NCBI RefSeq assembly: GCF_001424165.1
Contig: NZ_LMOJ01000028.1
Location: 62,001-126,000 of the forward strand
Length of the DNA: 64,000 nt
Origin: Massilia sp. Leaf139
Lineage (GTDB): Bacteria; Pseudomonadota; Gammaproteobacteria; Burkholderiales; Burkholderiaceae_D
Direction of reading: 5' to 3'
Shown here in pieces: positions 1 through 7,488 of this stretch (position 1 is the first letter of the stretch; every line of letters starts with the position of its first letter). The notes below the pieces were generated by a model, which was given only the letters and a program-made list of their open reading frames with translations, searched no databases and was not told where the DNA came from. The position numbers were made by a program, and so were the translations under genes.

Positions 1-811
1 GGCGCCAGTACGGCAGCAGCCGGTAGGCCTCGCCCGCCGCCCAGCGCCAGCCGACGCCGGCCGTCTCCGAGCTGCCGTAGACCTGCAGCAGGCGCAGGCC
101 GTCCGCCGCCAGCGCCAGCGCCGTGGCGTCCGGACAAGGCGCGCCCGAGCTGACGCCGATCACGTCCTGCGGGAAGCGCGGCCCCAGCGCCGCCACCTGC
201 CCCCAGAAGTCGGGATGGGCCACCACCAGGTCACCCGCGCCGAGCAGGCCGGCCAGGGCCGCGGGCGACGTGCCGCGCAATTCCAGCACCGGCAGCGGCG
301 CCGCGCCGGACTGCGGCAGCAGCACGGTGAACAGGAAGCCGTAGATGTGATGCGCCGGCACGGCAGAGAACACGCGGCGGCGTCCGGGCGTCAGCTCGGC
401 CAGCGCGTCGACCTCCTCCCACAGGCGCGCCAGCGGATGGGCGCAGCGCTTGGGCGCACCAGAACTCCCGGAGGTGCGGAAGGTCAGCAGGCTGTCGTCG
501 ATCGCCAGGCTGGCCCGCGCCGCGCCGATCCAGTCGCCGAGCCGGGGTTGGGCCAGCAGCGCGTCTTCCCTGCCCGCGCGGGCAAAGCAGAGCAGGTCGG
601 CCAGGCTGGTGGCAGCGCCCATCAGATCCAGCGAGTCGGCGCCGAAGTCGGCCACCAGGTCGGCGTCGAACGGCCAGGCGGACGGCGGCGCCAGCGCCCG
701 GCCCGGCCGTGCGGCCGTCAATTCCGCGGCCACCAAATCGCGCACGACGCGCGCCAAAGCCGGGCCGTGCTGCCACCATTGCGGATGCCGAGGCTGATCC
801 ATTGTTTTCAT
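1..811 (-). CDS. ACP-like / AMP-ligase fusion (acyl- or aryl-acid activating enzyme), 3' end cut off by the window
   Basis: Reading the minus strand from the ATG at 811 (a second ATG lies at 802) gives about 270 codons without a stop, running off the window edge. Residues 20-80 resemble an acyl carrier domain: the motif GADSLDLM puts a serine at residue 60 where phosphopantetheine would attach. The adenylate-forming P-loop TSGSSGAPK follows at 113-121, and the A5-like motif YGSSET lies near residue 245. The ANL N-terminal subdomain is shorter than usual, as if the carrier-like segment replaced part of it. Similar ligases occur in aryl polyene/xanthomonadin-type clusters, and the same superfamily includes 4-coumarate:CoA ligases. 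The gene diverges from the PYP-like operon, so it could supply an activated hydroxycinnamate or prime a polyene. Substrate is unknown. Confidence 0.72.
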   Translation of the reverse strand, partial: MKTMDQPRHPQWWQHGPALARVVRDLVAAELTAARPGRALAPPSAWPFDADLVADFGADSLDLMGAATSLADLLCFARAGREDALLAQPRLGDWIGAARASLAIDDSLLTFRTSGSSGAPKRCAHPLARLWEEVDALAELTPGRRRVFSAVPAHHIYGFLFTVLLPQSGAAPLPVLELRGTSPAALAGLLGAGDLVVAHPDFWGQVAALGPRFPQDVIGVSSGAPCPDATALALAADGLRLLQVYGSSETAGVGWRWAAGEAYRLLPYWR

Positions 812-855
812 TTCGCTAAATTAAGGCTGGCGATGGTGCGGCCGGCGCTTTATTC

Positions 856-929
856 TGTCAACAGCCCGCGATTTATTGTGACTACCGGTGGCGCGCACGA
901 TTGACACTTGCGCTGGCACATGCCAACAT
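856..929. promoter_or_regulatory. divergent promoter region between the ligase and the PYP-like operon
   Basis: The 167-bp gap carries a perfect TTGACA on each strand: 901-906 on plus and 861-856 on minus. On plus, the hexamer 17 bp downstream is CAACAT, a poor -10. No good -10 was found on the minus side either. Both could be -35 elements of activator-dependent promoters. This is an inference from motif reading only. Confidence 0.35.
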
Positions 930-978
930 TTGTTTCTGTAAATCAACCAACTGACATCCGACAAGGCGGGAACCTCTA

Positions 979-1365
979 ATGATGAGTGAAACGATGACTT
1001 TCGATGCGCGCGGCCTGGCCGAAACCCTCGACGCAAGCAGCCAGGAACAGCTCGACACGCTCGATTACGGCGTGATCGGTTTCGACGCCGAATCCGTTGT
1101 CCAGCGCTATAACGCCTTCGAGTCGCAGGCCGCCGGCCTGTCGCCCCAGCGCGTGCTCGGCGAGCCGCTGTTCACCAATGTCGCGCCCTGCCTCAACAAT
1201 TTTCTGGTCGCACAGCGTTTCGAAGACGCCTTCGACGAGGGCAGCGAACTCGACGACACGATCGACTACGTCCTGACCCTGCGCATGCGTCCGGTCAAGG
1301 TCAAGCTGCGCCTGCTGGCAAGCGCCGGCAGCGCCATCCGCTACGTCCTGGTGCAGCGCCGGTGA
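979..1365 (+). CDS. photoactive yellow protein (PYP)-family PAS protein
   Basis: A 128-residue single-domain protein, against 125 for Halorhodospira halophila PYP. From the start through the chromophore site it aligns to PYP with a constant +2 offset and no gap. Tyr44 matches Tyr42 and Glu48 matches Glu46, both within RYNAFE. Cys71, within NVAPC, matches the p-coumaroyl attachment residue Cys69. The RMRP segment keeps the Met equivalent to Met100. Thr50 and Arg52 are replaced by Ala and Leu, so colour tuning or kinetics may differ, or the pocket may bind something else. It is probably a cytoplasmic blue-light sensor. It is first in an operon with two c-di-GMP enzymes, and its stop overlaps the next start (GTGA). 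A purine-rich GGCGGGAA precedes the start; ATG at 982 or 994 are alternatives. Chromophore binding is not proven. Confidence 0.82.
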   Translation: MMSETMTFDARGLAETLDASSQEQLDTLDYGVIGFDAESVVQRYNAFESQAAGLSPQRVLGEPLFTNVAPCLNNFLVAQRFEDAFDEGSELDDTIDYVLTLRMRPVKVKLRLLASAGSAIRYVLVQRR

Positions 1366-2717
1366 TTCCAGTCGACGACAGCGTGGAGAGCCTGCGCGCC
1401 GAGCACGAAGCCCTGATGCAGTTCCTGTACCTGGCCCCGGTGGGCCTGGTGCAGGCAGATCTCGACGGCGAGATCGTGATGATCAATCCGATTTCTGCCC
1501 AGCTCCTGATGCCGCTGTCGCCCGACGGCTGCCTGACCAACCTCTTTGCCGCGCTCGAAGGCGTGGCGCCCGACCTGCGCCTGCAGTGCCGCGAGTACCC
1601 GCGCGCGAACGGCATGGTCTTCGAAGGCCTGCACATCCACCTGCGCCCGCAGGGCCTGCGCAAGGCCACGCCGCAGATCCTGTCGCTCACGCTCCTGAAG
1701 CTCGACGAGGCGCGCGTCATGGCCGTGATCCAGGACGTGACGGCCGAAGTGCGGCGCGAACGCCAGCTGCGCCAGAGCGACGCCTGGCTCAACGCCATCC
1801 TGACCCGCATCAGCGACTATGCGCTGGCCGCGCTCGACCGCCAGGGCCGCCTGTGCGACTGGAACGAGAGCATCGCCCGCGTCACCGGCTTCGACGAGCA
1901 CATCGTCGGTTCGCCCTATTCCATCTTCTACCCGCGCGACGCGATGACGGACGAGCACCTTCTCGACCGCCTTCGCGAAGCGGATCACAACGGCTGGAGC
2001 ATGGACGAAGGCCTGCGCCTGCGCGCCGACGGCAGCCAGTTCTGGTGCAGCGCCCTGATCGCGCCGCTGCCCGATCGCGAAGCCTTCGGCGACGATCCAA
2101 ACGCGCCGGCCTTTTGCCTGATCCTGCGCGACATCAGCGACAAGCGCGCCGCCACCGAGAAGCGGCGCCAGGCCGCCTTCTGCGATCACCTGACCGAGCT
2201 GGCCAACCGGCGCGCCTTTTTCGAAGCGGCCGAGCTCGAACTCGACCGCGCCGCCCATACCCCGCGCTCGCTGGCGCTGATCGTCTTCGACGCCGACCAC
2301 TTCAAGCACATCAACGACCGCTACGGCCACCCGGCCGGCGACCGCGTCCTGTGCGACCTCGCCAACGTGTTGCGCGACACCTTCCGCGCGGTCGACACCG
2401 TGGCGCGCCTGGGCGGCGAGGAATTCGCCGTGCTGCTCCCCTCGACCGGCATCGAGCAGGCCCTGGCCAGCGCCGAGCGCCTGCGCGCCCAGGTGGCGAC
2501 GCGCCTGGTGGCGGCCGACGGCTTCGAGATCGCCTACACTGTCAGCGCCGGCGTCGCCGTGCTGAACGACGAAGGCCTCGGCATCGATGCCCTCGTCAAA
2601 CGCGCCGATCAGGCGCTGTACTTCGCCAAATCGCAGGGACGTAACCGCGTCTCCCCCTGGAACCCGGAGCTAGCCACGCATGAAAACCCTCCACCACGAA
2701 GCCGCCATGCAGGTTGA
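1362..2717 (+). CDS. PAS-PAS-GGDEF diguanylate cyclase
   Basis: A 451-residue cytoplasmic protein with no membrane segment. Residues about 10-130 form a PAS-like domain that closely resembles the N-terminus of the next gene product (shared FLYLAPVGLVQ/FLYRAPIGLVQ-type opening and LFA.LEGVAP). Residues about 135-265 form a second PAS domain (WNESIARVTGF), and a GGDEF domain ends the protein. The active site is GGEEF near residue 352. An RAVD inhibitory I-site lies exactly five residues before it, so the enzyme should make c-di-GMP and be product-inhibited. The start is GTG at 1362, overlapping the PYP-like gene's TGA, which implies translational coupling. The input signal probably comes through the PAS domains, perhaps by contact with the PYP-like protein (inference). 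Confidence 0.9.
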   Translation: MIPVDDSVESLRAEHEALMQFLYLAPVGLVQADLDGEIVMINPISAQLLMPLSPDGCLTNLFAALEGVAPDLRLQCREYPRANGMVFEGLHIHLRPQGLRKATPQILSLTLLKLDEARVMAVIQDVTAEVRRERQLRQSDAWLNAILTRISDYALAALDRQGRLCDWNESIARVTGFDEHIVGSPYSIFYPRDAMTDEHLLDRLREADHNGWSMDEGLRLRADGSQFWCSALIAPLPDREAFGDDPNAPAFCLILRDISDKRAATEKRRQAAFCDHLTELANRRAFFEAAELELDRAAHTPRSLALIVFDADHFKHINDRYGHPAGDRVLCDLANVLRDTFRAVDTVARLGGEEFAVLLPSTGIEQALASAERLRAQVATRLVAADGFEIAYTVSAGVAVLNDEGLGIDALVKRADQALYFAKSQGRNRVSPWNPELATHENPPPRSRHAG

Positions 2718-4491
2718 GCAGATCGACGCCTACGAGGCGCTCGTCCAGTTCCTCTACCGCGCACCGATCGGCCTCGTGCAGACGAAGCTCGACGGTGGGG
2801 TGGAGATGCTCAACCCGATGGCGTCGAATCTGCTGATGCCGCTCGCCAGCGACGGCGGCCTCGATAATCTCTTCGCCGTGCTCGAAGGCGTGGCGCCGCA
2901 GCTGCAGCAGATGGCCGATGCCTTCGAACAGCCCTCGGGCGTGGTCTGCGAAGCCCTGCGCGTGCCGCTGCGCGAAGGCCGCAGCGCGCCGGGCGCGCCG
3001 CAGGTGCTGTCGATCAGCCTCATGAAGCTCGACCCCGAGCGCCTGATGGCGGCCATCACCGACGCCACCCTGGAAATGCAGCGCGAGCAGGAAAACCTGC
3101 GCCGGCGCCTGCGCAGCGCCGCGCGCACCGATGCCCTGACCCGGCTGCCGAACCGCGCCGCGGCGCGCGACCAGCTGCAAAGCCTGCTCGACCGCCAGGG
3201 CGTAGACGACCGCTTTGCGCTCCTGTTCCTCAATTGCGACCGCTTCCGCCAGGTGAACGACACGCTCGGCCAGGCCGGCGGCGACCAGTTGCTGACCGCC
3301 GTCGGCGACCGTCTGCTGGCGGCGCTGGCCGACCGCATGCGCGCGGCAGGCCTGCCGGCCGACGGCCGCATCGATCCGGCCGCCGGCGGCGCCGGCCTGG
3401 TGGCGCGCGTGGGCGGCGACGAATTCGTGGTGCTGCTCGACGGCCTGCGCCATCCCGACGAAGCCGAACGCCTGGCGCTGCGCCTGCTCGACGCGCTGGC
3501 GCGCCCGCATACCGTCGGCGGCCACGAGGTGGCCTGCCGCGCCAGCATCGGCGTCTACTGGGACGGCGGCGCAGGCGGCGACGCCGACGAGGCGATCCGC
3601 GACGCCGGCATCGCCATGATCGAGGCCAAGCGCGCCGGCGGCGCCCGCCATGTCGTGTTCGAAGCGTCCATGCGCGAACGCGCCGCGCGCCGCGCCGACA
3701 TCGAGGCCCAGCTGCGCACGGCCCTGCTGGAAGAACAGCTGTTCGTGGTCTACCAGCCAGTGGTCGGCCTCGCCGCGGACGGCACGGTCGACCACGCGGC
3801 CGGGGTCGAGGCCCTGGTGCGCTGGCAGCATCCGACGCGCGGCCTGGTGCCGCCCTTCGACTTCATCGGCATCGCCGAGGAATGCGGCCTGATCGACCAG
3901 ATCGGCGACTTCGTGCTGGCGCGTTCCTGCACCGACTTCATGCGCTGGCGCGCCGAACTGGGCGAACGCGCGCCGCGCTTGATGGCGGTGAACCTGTCGC
4001 GCGCCCAACTGGCCCAGCCCGACTGGACGGCCAAGGTGGCCGCCATCCTGGCGGAGACCGGCATGCCGGCCGCCAGCCTGCAGCTCGAGGTGACCGAAAG
4101 CCTGGCGGCCCAGGACGAACAGATCCAGGTGCGCCTGCACGAACTGAAGGGCCTGGGCGTGAAGCTCGCGCTGGACGATTTCGGCACCGGCTATTCCTCG
4201 CTCTCGAGCCTGCACCTGCTGCCGGTCGACACGGTCAAGATCGACCGCTCCTTCGTGTGCAAGGCCGATACCAGCCACCACCACCAGGTGCTGATCGAAG
4301 CCACCGTCAAGGTGGCGCAGAGCCTGGGCATGAACACGGTGGCCGAGGGCATCGAGACCGCCGCCCAGCTCGACGCGGTGCGCGCCCAGTCCTGCGCCAA
4401 GGGCCAAGGCTACCTGTTCAGCCGGCCGCTGGTCTCGAGCGCGCTGGTGGAATGGATCGGCGCCCGGTTCGCCGCGCCCGGCCAGGCCTGA
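2680..4491 (+). CDS. PAS-GGDEF-EAL c-di-GMP turnover protein
   Basis: A 603-residue cytoplasmic protein. The N-terminal PAS-like domain (about 10-125) is paralogous to that of the preceding cyclase. The GGDEF domain has an intact GGDEF near residue 245 but no RxxD I-site. The EAL domain starts near residue 375 and shows the catalytic signatures EALVRW, LEVTES, DDFGTGYSSL, KIDRSF and AEGIET, so phosphodiesterase activity is expected. It may be bifunctional, or the GGDEF part may act as a GTP-sensing regulator. The start at 2680 (GGAG 10 bp upstream) overlaps the previous gene by 38 bp; ATG at 2707 is an alternative. With the cyclase and the PYP-like protein it forms a make/break pair for c-di-GMP. 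Confidence 0.9.
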   Translation: MKTLHHEAAMQVEQIDAYEALVQFLYRAPIGLVQTKLDGGVEMLNPMASNLLMPLASDGGLDNLFAVLEGVAPQLQQMADAFEQPSGVVCEALRVPLREGRSAPGAPQVLSISLMKLDPERLMAAITDATLEMQREQENLRRRLRSAARTDALTRLPNRAAARDQLQSLLDRQGVDDRFALLFLNCDRFRQVNDTLGQAGGDQLLTAVGDRLLAALADRMRAAGLPADGRIDPAAGGAGLVARVGGDEFVVLLDGLRHPDEAERLALRLLDALARPHTVGGHEVACRASIGVYWDGGAGGDADEAIRDAGIAMIEAKRAGGARHVVFEASMRERAARRADIEAQLRTALLEEQLFVVYQPVVGLAADGTVDHAAGVEALVRWQHPTRGLVPPFDFIGIAEECGLIDQIGDFVLARSCTDFMRWRAELGERAPRLMAVNLSRAQLAQPDWTAKVAAILAETGMPAASLQLEVTESLAAQDEQIQVRLHELKGLGVKLALDDFGTGYSSLSSLHLLPVDTVKIDRSFVCKADTSHHHQVLIEATVKVAQSLGMNTVAEGIETAAQLDAVRAQSCAKGQGYLFSRPLVSSALVEWIGARFAAPGQA

Positions 4492-4503
4492 TCGCAGCGC
4501 CCT

Positions 4504-4601
4504 GTCCGGCCTGTCCTACAGTGCCGGCAGTCGTGTTCCTATGGCGCGCGCCCCGCGCGCGTCGCATCATGGAAACCTCTGATCAATACGGGAGATCGAA
4601 C
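4504..4601 (+). promoter_or_regulatory. duplicated promoter/leader, copy 1
   Basis: This leader upstream of the first small lipoprotein matches the leader at 4884-4983 at a constant offset of 380 bp. Shared blocks are GTCCGG, TCCTACA (4514-4520), TTCCTAT (4536-4542, start-to-start 22 bp), CGCAT (4563) and a G-rich ribosome site. The TCCTACA-N15-TTCCTAT pair may be a promoter for an alternative sigma factor or a regulator site. No assignment is possible. Confidence 0.5.
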
Positions 4602-4856
4602 ATGAAGCACACCATCACCGCATTGCTGCTGGCCGCCGGACTGGCCCTGGCCGGCTGCGCGAACACCTCCAGCGACACCATGGACAGCAGCGTCTCGGGC
4701 AGCAGCAGCGGCTCGATGACAAGCGGCAGCACCGGCAGCGCCGGCGCCACCAGCACCTCGGGCACGACCGGCGGCGTGGACGCCGCGAATGCCGACGTCA
4801 AGGGTTCCACCAGCGCCACCGGCGCCACGCCCGCCAATACAGGCGACCGCCGCTAA
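4602..4856 (+). CDS. small Ser/Gly/Thr-rich lipoprotein, copy 1
   Basis: An 84-residue predicted lipoprotein. The signal peptide (MKHTITALLLAAGLALAG) ends in a LALAGC lipobox with the lipid-bearing cysteine at residue 22. The mature part is an unstructured Ser/Gly/Thr/Ala-rich tail with no recognisable domain. A GGGAG ribosome site precedes the ATG. It is paralogous in architecture, leader and position to the next gene, so the pair arose by tandem duplication. Function is unknown; an envelope-stress or osmotic role would be a guess. Confidence 0.75.
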   Translation: MKHTITALLLAAGLALAGCANTSSDTMDSSVSGSSSGSMTSGSTGSAGATSTSGTTGGVDAANADVKGSTSATGATPANTGDRR

Positions 4857-4883
4857 AGTTCCCTTCACGATTCTTCATTAACT

Positions 4884-4983
4884 GTCCGGTATCTCCTACA
4901 TGCGCTCTCGCTGTCTTCCTATAGCGATTGCTCCAGTGCGCTCGCATGATGAAGATCTCGACAATCCACGGAGGGTAAACAAG
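4884..4983 (+). promoter_or_regulatory. duplicated promoter/leader, copy 2
   Basis: This is the second copy of the leader described at 4504-4601. It has GTCCGG (4884), TCCTACA (4894-4900), TTCCTAT (4916-4922) and CGCAT (4943), ending in a strong GGAGGG ribosome site (4970-4975). Conserved spacing with diverged intervening bases suggests the blocks are functional. Confidence 0.5.
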
Positions 4984-5346
4984 ATGAAAAGTACCGTACT
5001 GAGCGTTATCGCCGCCGCAGCCATGGGCCTGAGCCTGGCCGCCTGCCAGTCGACCGGCACCACCGACACCTCGTCGGGTACCAGCACCTCGGGCACCTCC
5101 GGCAGCGGCTCGGGCATGACCGAACGCGGCAACCCGACCACCGGCGTCACCGGCAGCACGCCGACCACCGGTTCGAGCGGCACCTCGAGCAGCTCGGGCG
5201 CCTGGGGTACGGGCGCATCGGGCACCACCGGCACCACCGGCAGCACCAACTCGATGGGGACGAGCGGCGCCACCGGCACTTCGACCACGCCACCGGCCGG
5301 CGCGACCACCACGCCACCAACCGGCAGCAGCGGCACCGGCCGTTGA
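4984..5346 (+). CDS. small Ser/Gly/Thr-rich lipoprotein, copy 2
   Basis: A 120-residue lipoprotein with signal peptide MKSTVLSVIAAAAMGLSLAA and a lipobox (LSLAAC, Cys at 21). The low-complexity tail of Gly, Ser and Thr with TTGS-type repeats and a Pro/Thr-rich end is likely disordered. It is a tandem paralogue of the gene at 4602. Its leader repeats the upstream copy at fixed spacing, so the two are probably co-regulated rather than simply co-transcribed. No function can be assigned. Confidence 0.75.
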   Translation: MKSTVLSVIAAAAMGLSLAACQSTGTTDTSSGTSTSGTSGSGSGMTERGNPTTGVTGSTPTTGSSGTSSSSGAWGTGASGTTGTTGSTNSMGTSGATGTSTTPPAGATTTPPTGSSGTGR

Positions 5347-5383
5347 TCGCGTTCCAGGCGGTACGCTTCCCCTGCGTGCCGTT

Positions 5384-5415
5384 GGGCCGGCCGGTCGGCC
5401 GGCCCGCTGTTTTTC
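5384..5415 (+). terminator. rho-independent terminator after lipoprotein copy 2
   Basis: A 9-bp GC stem (GGGCCGGCC / GGCCGGCCC) with a four-base loop is followed by GCTGTTTTTC. It lies 38 bp after the stop codon. Confidence 0.65.
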
Positions 5416-5502
5416 TCCAAGGACGACCGCGTCCATCATTCCCTCATCCATAAACTTGTCAGGTAGAATCGGACTTTCTCCCAAGGCCGAGGCTTCCCGA
5501 CG

Positions 5503-6510
5503 ATGAAACACTGGCTTGCGCGCTGGTTCGGCGGCGCCTCGAAGCAGGTTCCTTCCGCGCCGCCCGCGGCGAGGGCTGCACGCCCACTCCCGTCGGCACC
5601 CGCGGTCCCGTCCACGCCCGCAGCCGACACGCCTGGCGACCGTGCCGAGGTCGACGCCGCCTTTTTCCACATGCTGGCCGGCAGTGCCGCCGCCGACGCC
5701 CCGGAAGCCACCGAACGCCTGATCCTCGACGAACTCGCGCGCCTGGCCGTGGCGCCCGAACGGGCCGCCGCGCTGGTGCCGCGCGTGCCGGCCGTGATCC
5801 CCGCGCTGCTGCGCAGCCTGCGCGACGAGGGCGTCTCGAACGCCGACCTGTCGCGCGTGGTCGCCCAGGACGTGGTGCTGGTGGCCGAAGTCGTGCGCGA
5901 AGCGAACAGCCCCTTCTACCGGCCTCCTTCGCCGGTCAGGAATATCGAAGGCGCCCTCATGCTGCTCGGCCAGAACGGCCTGCGCATGCTGCTGGCGCGG
6001 GTGGCTTTCCGGCCCGTGATCGGCATGCAGTCGGGGCGCTTCGCCAAGCGGGTGGCGCCCCAGGTCTGGGCGCAGTCCGAGAAATGCGCGCTCGCCGCCG
6101 CCACCCTCGCGCCCCATGCCGGCGCCCAGCCCTTCGAGGCCTACCTGGCCGGCCTGGTCGGGAACGTCGGTCTGGTGGTCGCCTTTCGCGTGGTCGATCA
6201 GGTCTATGACGAAGACCTACTGCCGCGCTCGGACGCCTTCCGCACCGCCCTGTTCGCGCATGCACGCCGCCTGGCTGCGGGAATCGCGCGCGAATGGGCC
6301 TTGCCCGAGGCGGCGGCCGGCGCCATCGCCGACGCCGGCCAGTTGGACGCCGGCGCGCTGGCGCAGGTGCTGGACAATGCCGACCTGCTCGCGAAGCTGC
6401 GCCTGCTGGTGGACGCCGGCGCGCTCGCCTTCGACGACCCGCTGGTGGGGCGCATCGTCACGCCGCGCCTGCGCCCCTGTTTCGATCTCTTGCTGCCACA
6501 GGAAGCCTGA
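5503..6510 (+). CDS. HDOD domain protein
   Basis: A 335-residue cytoplasmic protein. The first 50 residues are Pro/Ala-rich and look disordered. Residues about 90-290 match the HDOD fold, an HD-related domain without the metal-binding catalytic residues: LSRVVAQDVVLVAEVVREANSPFY is followed by the IEGALMLLGQNGLRMLL helix pair. HDOD proteins act as non-catalytic signalling modules, often near c-di-GMP or chemotaxis genes. Here the gene follows c-di-GMP enzymes, but a terminator separates them. The next gene starts one base after its stop, so the two are co-transcribed. Confidence 0.85.
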   Translation: MKHWLARWFGGASKQVPSAPPAARAARPLPSAPAVPSTPAADTPGDRAEVDAAFFHMLAGSAAADAPEATERLILDELARLAVAPERAAALVPRVPAVIPALLRSLRDEGVSNADLSRVVAQDVVLVAEVVREANSPFYRPPSPVRNIEGALMLLGQNGLRMLLARVAFRPVIGMQSGRFAKRVAPQVWAQSEKCALAAATLAPHAGAQPFEAYLAGLVGNVGLVVAFRVVDQVYDEDLLPRSDAFRTALFAHARRLAAGIAREWALPEAAAGAIADAGQLDAGALAQVLDNADLLAKLRLLVDAGALAFDDPLVGRIVTPRLRPCFDLLLPQEA

Positions 6511-7488
6511 ATGCCATTTCAAATCGAAGACAAACTCGTGATCGGGATCGCCTCGAGCGCCCTGTTCGACCTGTCCGCCTCGCACCAGGTCTATCTCGAC
6601 AAGGGCCCGGAAGAATACCGGGTCTACCAGGAACGGCACCTCGACACCATCCTCGGCAAGGGCGTGGCCTTTCCCTTCATCCGCCGCGTCCTGAACATCA
6701 ACCGCTGCTTCCCGCAGGAGTCGCCGGTCGAGGTGGTGCTGTTTTCGCGGAATTCGCCGGAGACGGGGCTGCGGGTACTGCGCTCGATTGCGCATTACGG
6801 ACTCGACATCTCGCGCGCCGCCTTCATGACCGGCAAGTCGCCCTATTCCTACCTGCCCGCCTTTAATGCCTCGCTGTTCCTGAGCGCGAACGAGGAAGAC
6901 GTCAAAAGCGCCATCGCCGTGAATTACCCGGCCGGGCTGGTGCTGCCCTCGCAGATCGACGACGGCGACGAGGATCTGGAACTGCGCGTCGCCTTCGACT
7001 TCGACGGCGTACTGGCCGACGACGAATCGGAAACCGTCTTCAAGCGCGACGGCCTCGATCGCTTCCACGCCCACGAAACCCTGCACATGGAACGTCCGCA
7101 CAGCCCCGGGCCGCTGGCCAGCCTGTTCCAGAAGCTGGCGATGCTGCAGCGCCTGGAAGAACGCGCAGCGCGCCGCGATCCGGGCTACCGCCGCATCGTG
7201 CGCATCGCCATCATCACGGCGCGCAGCGCACCCTCGCACGAGCGCGTGGTGACGACCCTGAAAAGCTGGGGCGTCTCGGCCGACGAGACCTTCTTCCTGG
7301 GCGGGATGGACAAGACGCGCGTGCTGGCCGTGTTCCGGCCGCACATTTTCTTCGACGACCAGCTGACCCACTTGCGCGCCGCGCCGGGCGGGACGATCCC
7401 GATGGTGCACGTGCCCTTCGGGATCGCGAACCGGGAATCGGCGGCGCCAGCCCACACAGCGGCAAGCGAGACGCTCGCGCCCGACTAG
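6511..7488 (+). CDS. cytosolic 5'-nucleotidase (NT5C1-like family)
   Basis: A 325-residue protein of the cytosolic 5'-nucleotidase I family, which dephosphorylates nucleoside 5'-monophosphates. The HAD-like nucleophile motif is DFDGVLADDESE around residue 169, and a later FFDDQ supplies the acidic metal ligands. The N-terminal LVIGIASSALFDL and the NINRCFP and SRNSPETGLRV segments are typical of the family. It starts directly after the HDOD stop. It converges with the following minus-strand gene, overlapping it by 4 bp. Confidence 0.85.
   Translation: MPFQIEDKLVIGIASSALFDLSASHQVYLDKGPEEYRVYQERHLDTILGKGVAFPFIRRVLNINRCFPQESPVEVVLFSRNSPETGLRVLRSIAHYGLDISRAAFMTGKSPYSYLPAFNASLFLSANEEDVKSAIAVNYPAGLVLPSQIDDGDEDLELRVAFDFDGVLADDESETVFKRDGLDRFHAHETLHMERPHSPGPLASLFQKLAMLQRLEERAARRDPGYRRIVRIAIITARSAPSHERVVTTLKSWGVSADETFFLGGMDKTRVLAVFRPHIFFDDQLTHLRAAPGGTIPMVHVPFGIANRESAAPAHTAASETLAPD

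Noticed and set aside
2596-4407. A 603-codon minus-strand frame opposite the GGDEF-EAL gene
   Set aside because: The plus strand has all EAL and GGDEF catalytic motifs; the minus product has none.
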